In this document: piece by piece, positions 18,340 through 27,980 of the stretch
Layout of the letters: every line of letters begins with the position of its first letter
How positions within the stretch are numbered: the stretch's first letter is position 1
Assembly (NCBI GenBank): GCA_902761585.1
Contig: CACWKX010000011.1
Coordinates: forward strand, 19,448 to 83,447
From: an uncultured Lachnospiraceae bacterium
Lineage (GTDB): Bacteria > Bacillota > Clostridia > Lachnospirales > Lachnospiraceae
DNA: 64,000 nucleotides
Direction: 5' to 3'
Notes under the pieces: model-generated
Told to the model about the DNA's origin: nothing
Databases searched by the model: none
Seen by the model: the letters and a program-made list of their open reading frames with translations, nothing else
Translations under genes and position numbers: made by a program

Positions 18340-19641
18340 TTACTGTGCGTTTGGTCCGTCGATCGCCGCGCACTGCTCGTCGATCGTCTTGATGGTGTCT
18401 TCCTTCGATGTCGTTCCTGCAATGTAGGACTGCATCGCCTCACCGAAGACCTGGTGGAAGGAATCCGTGGAATCGACAATCGCCAGTTCACCGGAACCCT
18501 TCTCCTCAGCAAGCTTCTTGCCCTGCTCGATGATCACAAAATCGGATGCCTTGTCTGACTTGACAGGCGGGACAACCCCTGCCACATCTGTGAACCATGC
18601 CTGGCCTTCATCAGAAGTATACCACCAGTTGATGAAGTTCAGAACAGCCTGGAGATTCTTGGAATCCTTGTTGATTCTCAGTGCCTGGTCAGACCCGGAA
18701 ATCACCTGTGCATCTTCTGCCTTGTCATCGACCGGATACCCTGCAAAACCAATCTTCAGATCCGGGTTGATCTTCTTCAGATCCGCTTCGACCCATGCAC
18801 CCTGTCCGAGCATGAAGGCAACTTTTCCGGAAGCAAACGCCTGCTCTTCACCGGCAAGATCCGTCTCAAGCGGCTTGTCGTCCCCGTTCTTGACTGCATA
18901 ATCGATGAAATCAAAGAAATTATCGCAGGCGATCGGATAATCCTTGATGGACTTCTCTCCCTTCTGGATCGAAGCGACCAGGTCAGCCGCGCTGATTCCG
19001 GCAGCCTTTGCCGCAGCATCGACAAAGTGCTGTGCAACATGCTTATAAACCCACCATTCCATGAATCCAGTTGTGAACGGTGTGTATCCTGCACTCTTGA
19101 TCTTGTCGCAAGCAGCCTTCAGTTCCTCTGTTGTCTCCGGAACCTTGTCAACACCGGCATCCTTGAGGACATCCTCATTATAGATCATACCAAAGTAGTT
19201 GCCCTTGATAGCGATTCCGTACATTCCGCCGCCTTCCTTTGCGGAAGCCATCGCAGACGCAACACCGGGATCGATCGTATTCATCAGCGGCTGATCGGAC
19301 AGATCAAGTGAATACTCCAGATAGGTATCGATCTCCTTTCCGGATGTGGAGGAGAAGATGTCCGGAACATCCCCCGAGTTGATCTTAGCCTTCAGAAGGG
19401 TCGGGTAATCATTCTGGGTTGTCTCATAGTTGATCGTGACATTCGGCGCCACCTTCTTGTAATCGTCGATCAGCGTATTGATGGCATCCGCATACTCCGG
19501 CGAAGCGATGAACATATAAATCTCTCCGGAATCCTGTGACGGATCCACTGCCGCCTCTGTCTCCCCTGCGAATGCAGGAAGCGCCGCGACAGATGCCGCC
19601 ATGGCTGCTGCCATGACCAGAGATACAAGTTTCTTTTTCAT
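18340..19641 (-). CDS. Sugar ABC transporter substrate-binding protein
   Basis: 433 residues. Signal peptide MKKKLVSLVMAAAMAASVAALPAFAG, cleaved after AFA; there is no lipobox Cys, so anchoring must differ or the protein is secreted. The rest fits the family 1 extracellular solute-binding fold (EIYMFIASPEYADAINTLIDDYKK, DVPDIFSSTSG, GGMYGIAIKGNYFGMIYNEDVLKDAG, AFMLGQGAW). The substrate is inferred to be an alpha-xyloside-containing oligosaccharide because the next gene is a GH31 alpha-xylosidase. The start ATG at 19641 follows AAAGGAG. Two permease genes lie upstream and no ATPase gene is present. Confidence 0.92.
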   Translation of the reverse strand: MKKKLVSLVMAAAMAASVAALPAFAGETEAAVDPSQDSGEIYMFIASPEYADAINTLIDDYKKVAPNVTINYETTQNDYPTLLKAKINSGDVPDIFSSTSGKEIDTYLEYSLDLSDQPLMNTIDPGVASAMASAKEGGGMYGIAIKGNYFGMIYNEDVLKDAGVDKVPETTEELKAACDKIKSAGYTPFTTGFMEWWVYKHVAQHFVDAAAKAAGISAADLVASIQKGEKSIKDYPIACDNFFDFIDYAVKNGDDKPLETDLAGEEQAFASGKVAFMLGQGAWVEADLKKINPDLKIGFAGYPVDDKAEDAQVISGSDQALRINKDSKNLQAVLNFINWWYTSDEGQAWFTDVAGVVPPVKSDKASDFVIIEQGKKLAEEKGSGELAIVDSTDSFHQVFGEAMQSYIAGTTSKEDTIKTIDEQCAAIDGPNAQ

Positions 19642-19848
19642 ACAAGACACTCCTTTCTGCTTTGGGTCCTCCGACCCGGTTTATATGTGATTGATCAAGG
19701 CAGATCTCTCTGCCTGTTTTCCCTGTGCAGCACCGTTTTTTCTGTGCCATATCCTGCATGGCCATGCTCCGCATGAGGCCGGCTCCCTCCCGGGTTTGAC
19801 AGAGCCGCTATTCTCTTCAGCCCCTCAGGTCTTCTGCTCTCCAGTTCT

Positions 19849-20688
19849 TCAGCCCTTCACCGCACCTGCCACAACGCCCTCGACGATGTATTTCTGCAGA
19901 AATATGAACACGAGGATGGACGGGAAGACAGCCATGACCATGCCAACCATCGCGTACTGCCACTGCGTATTCATCTGTCCGACGAACGTATATGCCGCCA
20001 GCACCAGTGTCTTCGTCTTGTTATTTGAGTTGACCATCAGCAGAGGAAGCAGAAAATCGTTCCAGATCCACATGACATCCAGCACGATGACCGTCACCGT
20101 CACCGACTTCAGGAGCGGAAAAATCACCATCCTGTACGTCTGCCAGGTTGTTGCGCCATCGACTGTCGCAGCTTCATCGAGGTCTCTCGGAATAGTCGCC
20201 ATAAAGTTATAAAAGATAAAGGTCGCCATCGGAATGCCGAACCCCCAGTACTGGATGCCCAGGCCGACTCTCGAATTGTTCAGGTGGATGATGTTCATCG
20301 CCTTGAGCAGGGTAATCATGATGGTCTGAAAAGGAATCAGCATCGGTGTGATCAGCAGCGTATAGATGAACTTTGTATATTTCGTCCTCCTTCTGTCACA
20401 GATGTATGCCGCAAGAGAAGAAAAAAACACGATCCCGATGATGCCGATGACGGTGATCATCACGTTATTCCACAGGAGCCTGAAATACTGTATCTTCTCT
20501 CCGACATACAGATAATTTCCGAATGTCGGCTTCTTCGGAAGCGAGACCGGTGTCGCAATGACCTCTCCGAACGGCTTGACTGAATTCATGAACATCAGCG
20601 CAACCGGATAGATATAGAGCAGTGCGATCACTGTCAGGATCACCACAAGGATTATATGTGACAGCCTCTGTCTGGTTTTCCGTCTCAT
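19849..20688 (-). CDS. Carbohydrate ABC transporter permease (MalG type)
   Basis: 279 residues with six predicted membrane helices. The EAA loop that docks the ATPase is seen as DEAATVDGATTWQTYRMVIFPLL near residues 190-212. The C terminus VEGVVAGAVKG is typical of MalG/AraQ-like permeases. Its ATG overlaps the stop of the upstream permease gene as TGATG, which indicates translational coupling. It pairs with that protein to form the channel. Confidence 0.93.
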   Translation of the reverse strand: MRRKTRQRLSHIILVVILTVIALLYIYPVALMFMNSVKPFGEVIATPVSLPKKPTFGNYLYVGEKIQYFRLLWNNVMITVIGIIGIVFFSSLAAYICDRRRTKYTKFIYTLLITPMLIPFQTIMITLLKAMNIIHLNNSRVGLGIQYWGFGIPMATFIFYNFMATIPRDLDEAATVDGATTWQTYRMVIFPLLKSVTVTVIVLDVMWIWNDFLLPLLMVNSNNKTKTLVLAAYTFVGQMNTQWQYAMVGMVMAVFPSILVFIFLQKYIVEGVVAGAVKG

Positions 20689-21575
20689 CAGAGTGCGACC
20701 TCCTTTCTGGACATCATTTTCAAGGTCAGCTGCGTGATCACAAGAACAAACACAAAATACAGGATGGCCTGTGCAGATCCAAGGCCGTAATTGTTCCGCG
20801 TGAACGCCTCATTATAGATGGATAATGTTGCAGAGTACGTCGACTGTCCAGGTCCTCCCTTTGTCAGTGCCAGAATGATGTCAAAAACCTTCAGTCCGTT
20901 CGTGAGGGACATAAACACGCAGGTCGTCATCGATGGCCCGAGCAGCGGAACCGTCACTTTGAAGAAGGTCTGTCTCCTCGATGCACCGTCCACATAGGCT
21001 GCTTCGATGATATCTTTCGGCACCGCTTGCAGGCCGGCGATATAGAGGACAATGTAGAAGCCCAGAGACTGCCAGATCCCGACGATTGTGACGGACCAGA
21101 ATGCCATGCTCGGGTTTCCAAGCCAGGACAGATTCCAGAACCCCCAGCCTGTGACCTCAAAAAACTTCTTGAACCCGGATGTGAAGATGAACTTCCAGAT
21201 GAAGCCGACGATGGTCATCGACATGATATACGGAATAAAAAACAGACCTCTGTAAAGATTCGCCAGCCTGAATCGTTTCGTCAGGGCAACGGCAAGTGCC
21301 AGGGCTGCGACATTCGAGACAATGACAAAGAAAAATGTATAGCGGATCGTGAACCACATCGCTGAAAGGAAGCTGTCGCTTCCACTCAGGATTGTCTTGA
21401 AATTCTCCAGGCCGATGAAGACAGGCTGCTTCGCGATTCCGTTCCATCTGGTCAGCGAATAGTACCCGCTCATCACGAAGGGGATATACATGACCATACA
21501 TACCAGGATGACGGCAGGAATCGTGAACAGGACATTTTCAAGCCCTTTCTTCTTTTTCATGCTGCTTCGCTTCAT
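20688..21575 (-). CDS. Carbohydrate ABC transporter permease (MalF/UgpA type)
   Basis: 295 residues with six membrane helices starting at VLFTIPAVILVCMVMYIPF. The EAA loop is IIEAAYVDGASRRQTFFKVTVPLL near residues 190-212. It is the first gene of the transporter operon. The frame is open much further upstream, but that part is antisense to the sensor kinase start; AAGGAG seven bases before the ATG at 21575 fixes the start. A -10 box lies about 50 bases upstream. Confidence 0.92.
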   Translation of the reverse strand: MKRSSMKKKKGLENVLFTIPAVILVCMVMYIPFVMSGYYSLTRWNGIAKQPVFIGLENFKTILSGSDSFLSAMWFTIRYTFFFVIVSNVAALALAVALTKRFRLANLYRGLFFIPYIMSMTIVGFIWKFIFTSGFKKFFEVTGWGFWNLSWLGNPSMAFWSVTIVGIWQSLGFYIVLYIAGLQAVPKDIIEAAYVDGASRRQTFFKVTVPLLGPSMTTCVFMSLTNGLKVFDIILALTKGGPGQSTYSATLSIYNEAFTRNNYGLGSAQAILYFVFVLVITQLTLKMMSRKEVAL

Positions 21576-21627
21576 TACACACTCCTTACCAGTCAGACGA
21601 AACACCTGAATGACTTGTTCTGACAAG

Positions 21628-21650
21628 ATTATACCTTCGTGATTCTGCCA
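21628..21650 (-). promoter_or_regulatory. Probable promoter of the first sugar-transport operon
   Basis: A perfect TATAAT (21628-21633 on the minus strand) stands without a recognisable -35 box at 16-18 bases. That fits a promoter needing an activator, for which the adjacent AraC-type response regulator is the obvious candidate. Confidence 0.5.
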
Positions 21651-21721
21651 AAGATATGGAAATAATTGATATGAAGTCTGTACTATTTTGACATCAGGTT
21701 TTTCTGTGCCCGCCTGTCTCT

Positions 21722-21749
21722 TTGACATCCTTTTTTGTTGTTGTATGAT
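21722..21749 (+). promoter_or_regulatory. SigA-type promoter of yesM-yesN
   Basis: -35 TTGACA (21722-21727), a 16-base T-rich spacer, and -10 TATGAT (21744-21749), about 55 bases before the kinase start. Confidence 0.7.
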
Positions 21750-21802
21750 ACAGAGGAAAGAGAAAGGAAGAACCGAAGAGATTCGGATGAAAAGGAATGC
21801 AC

Positions 21803-23620
21803 ATGAAAAAGATCGCCGCTCATCTGAAGGCAAAATTGTCAGCACGCCTCTCCAGAACACCCCTCTGGGTCTCGTTCATGCTGATGACCAGCCTGCTGCT
21901 GCTGGCCAGTACCCTGCTGCTGTCGTTATTCAATTACAACTACAGCCGTTCCGGTTCAATCAGAGAATACAATACGCAGTCAGAGCGTCTGCTGAACCTG
22001 AAAGCGCAGAATCTGAAGTCCTACCTGGACAATCTGTCCGAGTTCTGTGTTCTTCCGGTCACTGACAATACCTTCTACCAGCAGCTCCATCAGACCGTTC
22101 CGCTGTCCGAGGCTGCCCAGCAGGATATCCTGCAGAAGGTACAGACGTATTATTACACCAGAACCGATCTGAACGCCTATCACCTTTATATGCTGAACCA
22201 GAATCTCGTGGTCGGCCGCAGCAGCGGTGATCAGCGAATAAAGATGCAGTCTGCTCCGGATATGGACGGAAATCAGCAGCTGGAGATGTGCCTGAAAGCA
22301 AAAAGCGGTACCGCCATCTCCCCTGCCTCCGACGGCTCTCTGTTTGTCTTCAGTCATACCATCATCCGGATCTCAGACAGAACCCCTCTGGCGGCTGCCG
22401 TCATCGAGGTTACACCGTCCGCCCTGCTTTCCGGTATGGAGGGGACGAACATCACGCTGTACAGCGGCGGAACCCTTCTTTATACTTCCGCGAAGGGAGA
22501 TCTCGGATCGGTGCTGAAAAGCCCGAACGCGCCTGATTCCGTTCTGGCCCGCGGACCTCTCCCGAAGGATGGACTGGTCCGGATCGGGGACGAACAGTAC
22601 CTCTGCAGCGCCGCACAGGACGAAACCTATGGGGTCCGGCTCGTTTCGCTCCAGCCTATTTCTTCAATTGAGGAAAGCTTTCGCCGTGCCAGGACCTTCT
22701 CCCTGCTGGAGGGCTTTCTGTTTCTGGTGGTTTCTCTGTTTCTGACCTACTTCTCCTTCCGCTTTCTGACAGCACCGCTCGCGCAGCTCTCTGTCAGCCA
22801 GAAGAAGCTTGGAAAAGGACAGTTTCTCCAGATCCGTCTGGGACGTTCCCTGGAAGTGGCAAGGCTCAGTGACAGCTTCAACCAGATGTCCGCACAGATT
22901 GAAAAGCTGATCCGCGAAAATCTGATCGCAAGCCTGAACGAGAAGACCGCCAAGCTGACCGCCCTCGAAGCTCAGCTGAACCCGCATTTTCTGAACAATA
23001 CGCTTCAGGCAATCGGTTCGGAGGCGCTGATGTGTGATCAGATTGAAATCTATGATATGGTGACCAAGCTCGCGCAGATCTTTCGATACGCGCTGAAAGC
23101 AGGAAATCAGGTCCCGCTCCGTGAGGAAATGGTCTTCACACAGAATTACATTGACCTGCAGAAGCTTCGGATGAATGACAGACTGGATGTCAGGGTTCAT
23201 ATCAGAGAGGATCTCCTGGATGTGACCGTCCCGAAATGCTGTGTTCAGCTGCTGGTTGAAAACGCCATTCTCCACGGGATCACCGGCGACAGAAGCTCCA
23301 TCCATATTCAGATCGAAGCCACAGAAACCATACATGAGGACAATCCGGACGGAGCTTCCTGTTTCAATCTGACCGTGTCAGATGACGGTGCCGGCATCCC
23401 GGCAGACAGGCTGCAGGAAATTCGCCGCTCGCTGAAGGCACCGCTTTCCCAGACCAATGCAGGAAGCATCGGTCTCGTGAACCTCAGCAGCCGCCTGAAG
23501 CTGATGGCCCCTGAGGCCTCATTTCTCCAGATCGAGAGTGTAGAGGGGACCGGAACCAGGGTATCACTGGTCATGAACCTTCAAAGGAGCAGAACGAATG
23601 TACAAAGCATTGATCATTGA
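21803..23620 (+). CDS. yesM: YesM-type sensor histidine kinase
   Basis: 605 residues. The first membrane helix covers about residues 24-45 (WVSFMLMTSLLLLASTLLL), an extracytoplasmic sensor region runs to about 290, the second helix is LLEGFLFLVVSLFLTYF, then a HAMP-like linker. The His_kinase domain holds the phospho-acceptor H395 in LNPHFLNNTLQAIG. The HATPase domain has VPKCCVQLLVENAILHGI (N box) and DDGAGIP (G box). The start ATG at 21803 follows AAAAGGA. It overlaps the response regulator gene by about 20 bases and is divergent from the sugar-transport operon it probably controls; the signal is presumably a sugar. Confidence 0.93.
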   Translation: MKKIAAHLKAKLSARLSRTPLWVSFMLMTSLLLLASTLLLSLFNYNYSRSGSIREYNTQSERLLNLKAQNLKSYLDNLSEFCVLPVTDNTFYQQLHQTVPLSEAAQQDILQKVQTYYYTRTDLNAYHLYMLNQNLVVGRSSGDQRIKMQSAPDMDGNQQLEMCLKAKSGTAISPASDGSLFVFSHTIIRISDRTPLAAAVIEVTPSALLSGMEGTNITLYSGGTLLYTSAKGDLGSVLKSPNAPDSVLARGPLPKDGLVRIGDEQYLCSAAQDETYGVRLVSLQPISSIEESFRRARTFSLLEGFLFLVVSLFLTYFSFRFLTAPLAQLSVSQKKLGKGQFLQIRLGRSLEVARLSDSFNQMSAQIEKLIRENLIASLNEKTAKLTALEAQLNPHFLNNTLQAIGSEALMCDQIEIYDMVTKLAQIFRYALKAGNQVPLREEMVFTQNYIDLQKLRMNDRLDVRVHIREDLLDVTVPKCCVQLLVENAILHGITGDRSSIHIQIEATETIHEDNPDGASCFNLTVSDDGAGIPADRLQEIRRSLKAPLSQTNAGSIGLVNLSSRLKLMAPEASFLQIESVEGTGTRVSLVMNLQRSRTNVQSIDH

Positions 23621-24332
23621 CGATGAAAAGCCGGTCCGTATCGCGATCAGCAAGCTCGGTGCCTGGAGCCGTTTTCACCTGGATATCCCGGCCTGTGCAG
23701 AAAATGGAAAGCAGGCGCTCACACTGATGCGGGAACTGTCGCCTTCGATTGTCTTTGTTGACATGTCGATGCCTGTTATGGACGGTGTTGAATTTCTGAA
23801 GCATGCCACACAGGAATGCGGCAGATGTGCCTTTATCGTGATCAGCGGCTACGATGACTTTCGCTATGCGCAGCAGGCCATTCACTTTCATGTATCAGAC
23901 TACCTGCTCAAGCCGGTTGTTGCCGATGAGTTGAACAAGGCCATCGGGCATGCCATGAAAACGCTGTTTCCGGACGAAGACTTTTCCGCGGAGGGCTCTG
24001 TTTCAAGTCTCACTGCCCAGCAGGTTGTCACCCTTCTGCATGACACGATCGATCGGGACTACACGCACAACATCAGACTTTCAGAATTTGCGGACCGATA
24101 CTTTTTCTCGCATGAATACCTGTCAAGACTGTTCAAATCCACCTATCACCTGGGAATCTCCGAATATCTCACATCCGTCCGGATGGAGCGGGCTGCAAGT
24201 CTGCTGAAGGACCCTGCAATCCGGATCACGGAGATTGCCTCCAGAGTCGGATATCCGGACAATACCTACTTCTCGAAAGCCTTCCGGAACTACTTCGGTG
24301 TCTCTCCCAGCGAATACCGCTCAAGATCCTGA
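23598..24332 (+). CDS. yesN: YesN-type response regulator (receiver + AraC HTH)
   Basis: 244 residues. Receiver domain about 1-120 with acidic pocket IIDDE, phospho-acceptor D55 in VFVDMSMPVMDG, and the conserved Lys in LLKPV. The C-terminal AraC double helix-turn-helix spans about 145-243, with FSHEYLSRLFKSTYHLGISEYL and the signature end ITEIASRVGYPDNTYFSKAFRNYFGVSPSEYR. The linker between domains is short compared with YesN proteins of 400-500 residues. The start follows AAAGGAG and overlaps the kinase gene. It likely activates the divergent transporter/GH31 operon. Confidence 0.93.
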   Translation: MYKALIIDDEKPVRIAISKLGAWSRFHLDIPACAENGKQALTLMRELSPSIVFVDMSMPVMDGVEFLKHATQECGRCAFIVISGYDDFRYAQQAIHFHVSDYLLKPVVADELNKAIGHAMKTLFPDEDFSAEGSVSSLTAQQVVTLLHDTIDRDYTHNIRLSEFADRYFFSHEYLSRLFKSTYHLGISEYLTSVRMERAASLLKDPAIRITEIASRVGYPDNTYFSKAFRNYFGVSPSEYRSRS

Positions 24333-24374
24333 TCCCCCGACTGGTCTCTTCTCACATTCACCTTACATTTAAAA

Positions 24375-24406
24375 AGAGGCCGCTGCCATATCGGGCAGCG
24401 GCCTCT
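24375..24406 (+). terminator. Terminator between convergent yesN and nifJ
   Basis: 13-base perfect arms (AGAGGCCGCTGCC and complement) around a 6-base loop. A-rich sequence on the left and a short T/C tract on the right allow it to serve both convergent genes. Confidence 0.75.
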
Positions 24407-24440
24407 CTCTTCAGCCAGACGGTTCGCCTGACTCAGAACA

Positions 24441-27400
24441 TTACTCTTCTTCCGGGCTGTACAGCTTCACCAGTCTGTTCAGATAATCGTAACGCTCCTT
24501 TGCCTCACTCTCGGACTTATCCCAGAGCTTTGCAGCGCGTTCCGGATTCGATCTCTTCAGGGAGTTATAACGGACCTCTCCGTTCAGGAACTCCTTGTAA
24601 TCGTCTGTCGGAGCCTTGGAATCCAGCGTGAATGCCGGCTTTCCTTCCTTCTTCAGATCCGGGTTGTAACGGAACAGATGCCAGTATCCGGACTTGACAG
24701 CCAGCTCTTCCTCAGTCTGAGCCTTCGCCATACCCTTCTTGATACCGTGGTTGATGCAAGGTGCGTAGCACAGAACGATGGACGGTCCGTGATATGCCTC
24801 AGCCTCTGCGAATGCCTTGACGCACTGGTTGAAGTCAGCGCCCATCGCAACCTGTGCGACGTAGACATAGCCGTAGCTCATCATCATGGAAGCCAGATCC
24901 TTCTTCTTGGTCTCCTTGCCGGCTGCCGCAAACTGAGCGACTGCACCGGTCGGGGTAGCCTTGGAGGACTGTCCGCCTGTGTTGGAGTACACCTCAGTAT
25001 CAAAGACACAGATATTGATATCCTTGCCGGATGCCAGTACATGGTCAACGCCGCCGAATCCGATATCATAGGACCAGCCATCGCCGCCGAAGATCCAGTT
25101 GGACTTCTTTGCCAGATAATCCTTGTCCTTCAGGATATCCTGAGCCTCAGCACTTCCGTCGGCCTCAAGAGCCTTCACAAGCTCATCGGTCGCCGCTCCG
25201 TTGGTCTTTCCATCCAGATAGGTATCAAGCCATGCCTGACCCTCGGCTGTAACCTTGCCCTCGGCCATCATCGCCTCAACCTTGCTCTTCAGGCTCTGTC
25301 TGAGTGCATCAGCTGCCAGGAACATACCGAAACCGAACTCAGCCGCATCCTCGAACAGGGAGTTCGACCAAGCCGGGCCATGTCCCTTCTTGTTGACCGT
25401 GTACGGTGTGGACGGTGAGGAGTTGCCCCAGATGGAGGAGCATCCGGTTGCGTTCGCGATGTACATTCTGTCTCCGAAGAGCTGTGTGACAAGCTTTGCA
25501 TACGGTGTCTCGCCGCATCCGCCGCAGGCACCGGAGAATTCAAGCAGCGGCTGTTTGAACTGGGAACCCTTGACCGTGTTTTCCTTGAACTTGTCGACAA
25601 CATCCTGCTTCGGATCCAGCTTGACGCAGTAATCGAACCCTTCCTGCTCGTCCGTATGCTCTGCGAACGGCATCATGGTCAGCGCCTTCTCGCCCTTCTT
25701 GCCCGGGCAGACATTCGCGCAGCTTCCGCAGCCTGTGCAGTCATACGCAGAGACAGCGATCGCATACTTGTAGTCCTTCATACCAAGCATCGGAAGCGTT
25801 TTCTGGCTCTCCGGAAGTGCTGCCGCCTCATCGGTATTCAGCGCGAACGGACGGATAACAGCATGCGGGCATACATACGAGCAGCGTGTACACTGGATGC
25901 AGTTGTCCGGATTCCAGACAGGCACCATAACCGCAACGCCGCGCTTCTCATATGCAGCCGTTCCGGACGGTGTCGTGCCGTCAACGTAATCCTTGAATGC
26001 GGAGACAGGCAGCTTGTTGCCCTCCTGGGAACTGACAGCCAGCTGGATGTTGTTGACGAAATCGACAACCTCCTTCTCACCCTCAGATACCTTGTGGAAA
26101 TCAAGCCCCTCATCGGCAGCGTCAGCCCAGGATGCCGGTACAGTGACCTCGTGAACCTGCTTAGCGCCCTCGTCGATGGCTGCCCAGTTCTTCTTGACGA
26201 CATCATCGCCCTTGCGCCCATAGGTTGCCTTTGCAGCAGCCTTCATCAGCTCGATTGCCCTCTCCTCCGGGATGATGGCAGCCAGCTTGAAGAATGCGGA
26301 CTGAAGGATCGTGTTGATACGGGTCGGTCCCATACCGACTTCGATGCCGATCTTGACACCATCGATCGTGTAGAACTTGATGTGATGCTTTGCGATATAT
26401 GCCTTCACCTGTCCCGGAATATGCTGCTCCAGCTCCTCATCGGACCACGGGCAGTTCAGCAGGAAGGTTCCGCCGTCAACCAGCTCCTGAACCATGTTGA
26501 ACTTGCGGATGTATGCCGGATTATGGCATGCAACAAAGTTTGCCTGGTGAATCAGGTAGGTGGACTTGATCGGCTTCTTGCCGAAACGGAGGTGGGACAT
26601 CGTCACGCCGCCGGACTTCTTGGAATCATAATCAAAGTATGCCTGCGCATACATGTCGGTGTTGTCGCCGATGATCTTGATGGAGTTCTTGTTTGCACCG
26701 ACCGTTCCGTCCGCGCCAAGGCCCCAGAACTTGCAGTTGATGGTTCCCTCCGGTGTCGTGACAATCGCCGGGCCTTCCTCGAGAGACAGGCCTGTGACAT
26801 CATCGACGATGCCGATGGTGAACTTTTCCTTTGTAGTGTTCTTGTAAACAGCGATAATCTGTGCCGGTGTCGTATCCTTGCTTCCCAGTCCGTAACGGCC
26901 TGTGAAAATCGGAACATTCTGGAACTTTGATCCTCTCAGAGCTGCGACAACATCCAGATACAGCGGCTCGCCAAGAGAACCCGGCTCCTTCGTGCGGTCA
27001 AGCACGGAGATATACTTCACACTGTCCGGAATTGCCTCGATCAGCGCCTCTGCACTGAACGGTCTGTAGAGACGGACCTTCACAACACCGACCTTGCCGC
27101 CAGCCTGGTTCAGGTAGTCCACGGTCTCCTCGATCGTATCGTTAACGGAGCCCATGGCGATGATGATGTGCTCTGCATCCGGTGCGCCATAGTAATTGAA
27201 CAGCTTGTAATCCGTTCCGAGCTTTGCATTGACCTTGTCCATGTACTTCTGGACAATGGCCGGCATCGCATCATAGTACGGGTTGATTGCCTCGCGGACC
27301 TGGAAGAAGATATCCGGGTTCTGTGCGGAGCCTCTCTCTACCGGGTGGTCCGGATTCAGACACTGGTCTCTCCATTCCTGAAGTGCCTTGAAGTTGAACA

Positions 27401-27980
27401 TCTCCTTCAGGTCTTCGAAATCCCACTGCTCAATCTTCTGGATCTCGTGGGAGGTGCGGAAGCCGTCGAAGAAGTTGATGAACGGAAGACGTCCCTCGAT
27501 GGCTGCAAGATGTGCAACCGGTGTCAGGTCCATAACCTCCTGCACAGAAGATTCACACAGCATGCAGGCGCCCGTCTGACGGCAGGCGTACACATCGGAA
27601 TGGTCTCCGAAAATGGAAAGTGCATGGGAAGCAACTGCACGCGCGGATACGTCGAACACGCCCGGAAGCCTTTCACCCGCGATCTTGTAAAGGTTCGGGA
27701 TCATCAGAAGCAGACCCTGAGAAGCAGTGTAGGTCGTCGTGAGGGCGCCTGCTGCAAGAGAGCCGTGGACAGCGCCGGAAGCGCCTGCCTCGGACTGCAT
27801 CTCAGTGATCTTGACGGTCTGGCCAAAGATGTTCTTCATACCCTGTGTTGCCCACTCATCTGTATGCTCCGGCATAACAGACGACGGGGTAATCGGGTAC
27901 ATCGCTGCGACATCAGTAAATGCATAGGATGCATATGCGGCAGCCTGATTACCATCCATGGTCTTCATTTGTCTTGCCAT
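24441..27980 (-). CDS. nifJ: Pyruvate:ferredoxin (flavodoxin) oxidoreductase
   Basis: 1179 residues, full length for the single-chain enzyme. It oxidises pyruvate with CoA to acetyl-CoA, CO2 and reduced ferredoxin. Domains: N-terminal pyruvate-binding domain (YPITPSSVMPEHTDEW at about 30), the gamma domain near 415-620 (GLGADGTVGANKNSIKIIG, FVACHNPAYI), two 4Fe-4S motifs CIQCTRCSYVCPHAVIRP and CTGCGSCANVCPGKKG near 690-760, and a C-terminal thiamine diphosphate domain (GDGWSYDIGFGGVDHVLASG, NTGGQSSKATPTGA). AAGGAGG precedes the ATG. It is a key fermentation enzyme and oxygen-sensitive. Confidence 0.97.
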   Translation of the reverse strand: MARQMKTMDGNQAAAYASYAFTDVAAMYPITPSSVMPEHTDEWATQGMKNIFGQTVKITEMQSEAGASGAVHGSLAAGALTTTYTASQGLLLMIPNLYKIAGERLPGVFDVSARAVASHALSIFGDHSDVYACRQTGACMLCESSVQEVMDLTPVAHLAAIEGRLPFINFFDGFRTSHEIQKIEQWDFEDLKEMFNFKALQEWRDQCLNPDHPVERGSAQNPDIFFQVREAINPYYDAMPAIVQKYMDKVNAKLGTDYKLFNYYGAPDAEHIIIAMGSVNDTIEETVDYLNQAGGKVGVVKVRLYRPFSAEALIEAIPDSVKYISVLDRTKEPGSLGEPLYLDVVAALRGSKFQNVPIFTGRYGLGSKDTTPAQIIAVYKNTTKEKFTIGIVDDVTGLSLEEGPAIVTTPEGTINCKFWGLGADGTVGANKNSIKIIGDNTDMYAQAYFDYDSKKSGGVTMSHLRFGKKPIKSTYLIHQANFVACHNPAYIRKFNMVQELVDGGTFLLNCPWSDEELEQHIPGQVKAYIAKHHIKFYTIDGVKIGIEVGMGPTRINTILQSAFFKLAAIIPEERAIELMKAAAKATYGRKGDDVVKKNWAAIDEGAKQVHEVTVPASWADAADEGLDFHKVSEGEKEVVDFVNNIQLAVSSQEGNKLPVSAFKDYVDGTTPSGTAAYEKRGVAVMVPVWNPDNCIQCTRCSYVCPHAVIRPFALNTDEAAALPESQKTLPMLGMKDYKYAIAVSAYDCTGCGSCANVCPGKKGEKALTMMPFAEHTDEQEGFDYCVKLDPKQDVVDKFKENTVKGSQFKQPLLEFSGACGGCGETPYAKLVTQLFGDRMYIANATGCSSIWGNSSPSTPYTVNKKGHGPAWSNSLFEDAAEFGFGMFLAADALRQSLKSKVEAMMAEGKVTAEGQAWLDTYLDGKTNGAATDELVKALEADGSAEAQDILKDKDYLAKKSNWIFGGDGWSYDIGFGGVDHVLASGKDINICVFDTEVYSNTGGQSSKATPTGAVAQFAAAGKETKKKDLASMMMSYGYVYVAQVAMGADFNQCVKAFAEAEAYHGPSIVLCYAPCINHGIKKGMAKAQTEEELAVKSGYWHLFRYNPDLKKEGKPAFTLDSKAPTDDYKEFLNGEVRYNSLKRSNPERAAKLWDKSESEAKERYDYLNRLVKLYSPEEE

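Noticed and set aside
25656..26930. A 424-codon open frame on the plus strand
   Set aside because: Wholly antisense to nifJ, with shadow-like composition and no start signal.
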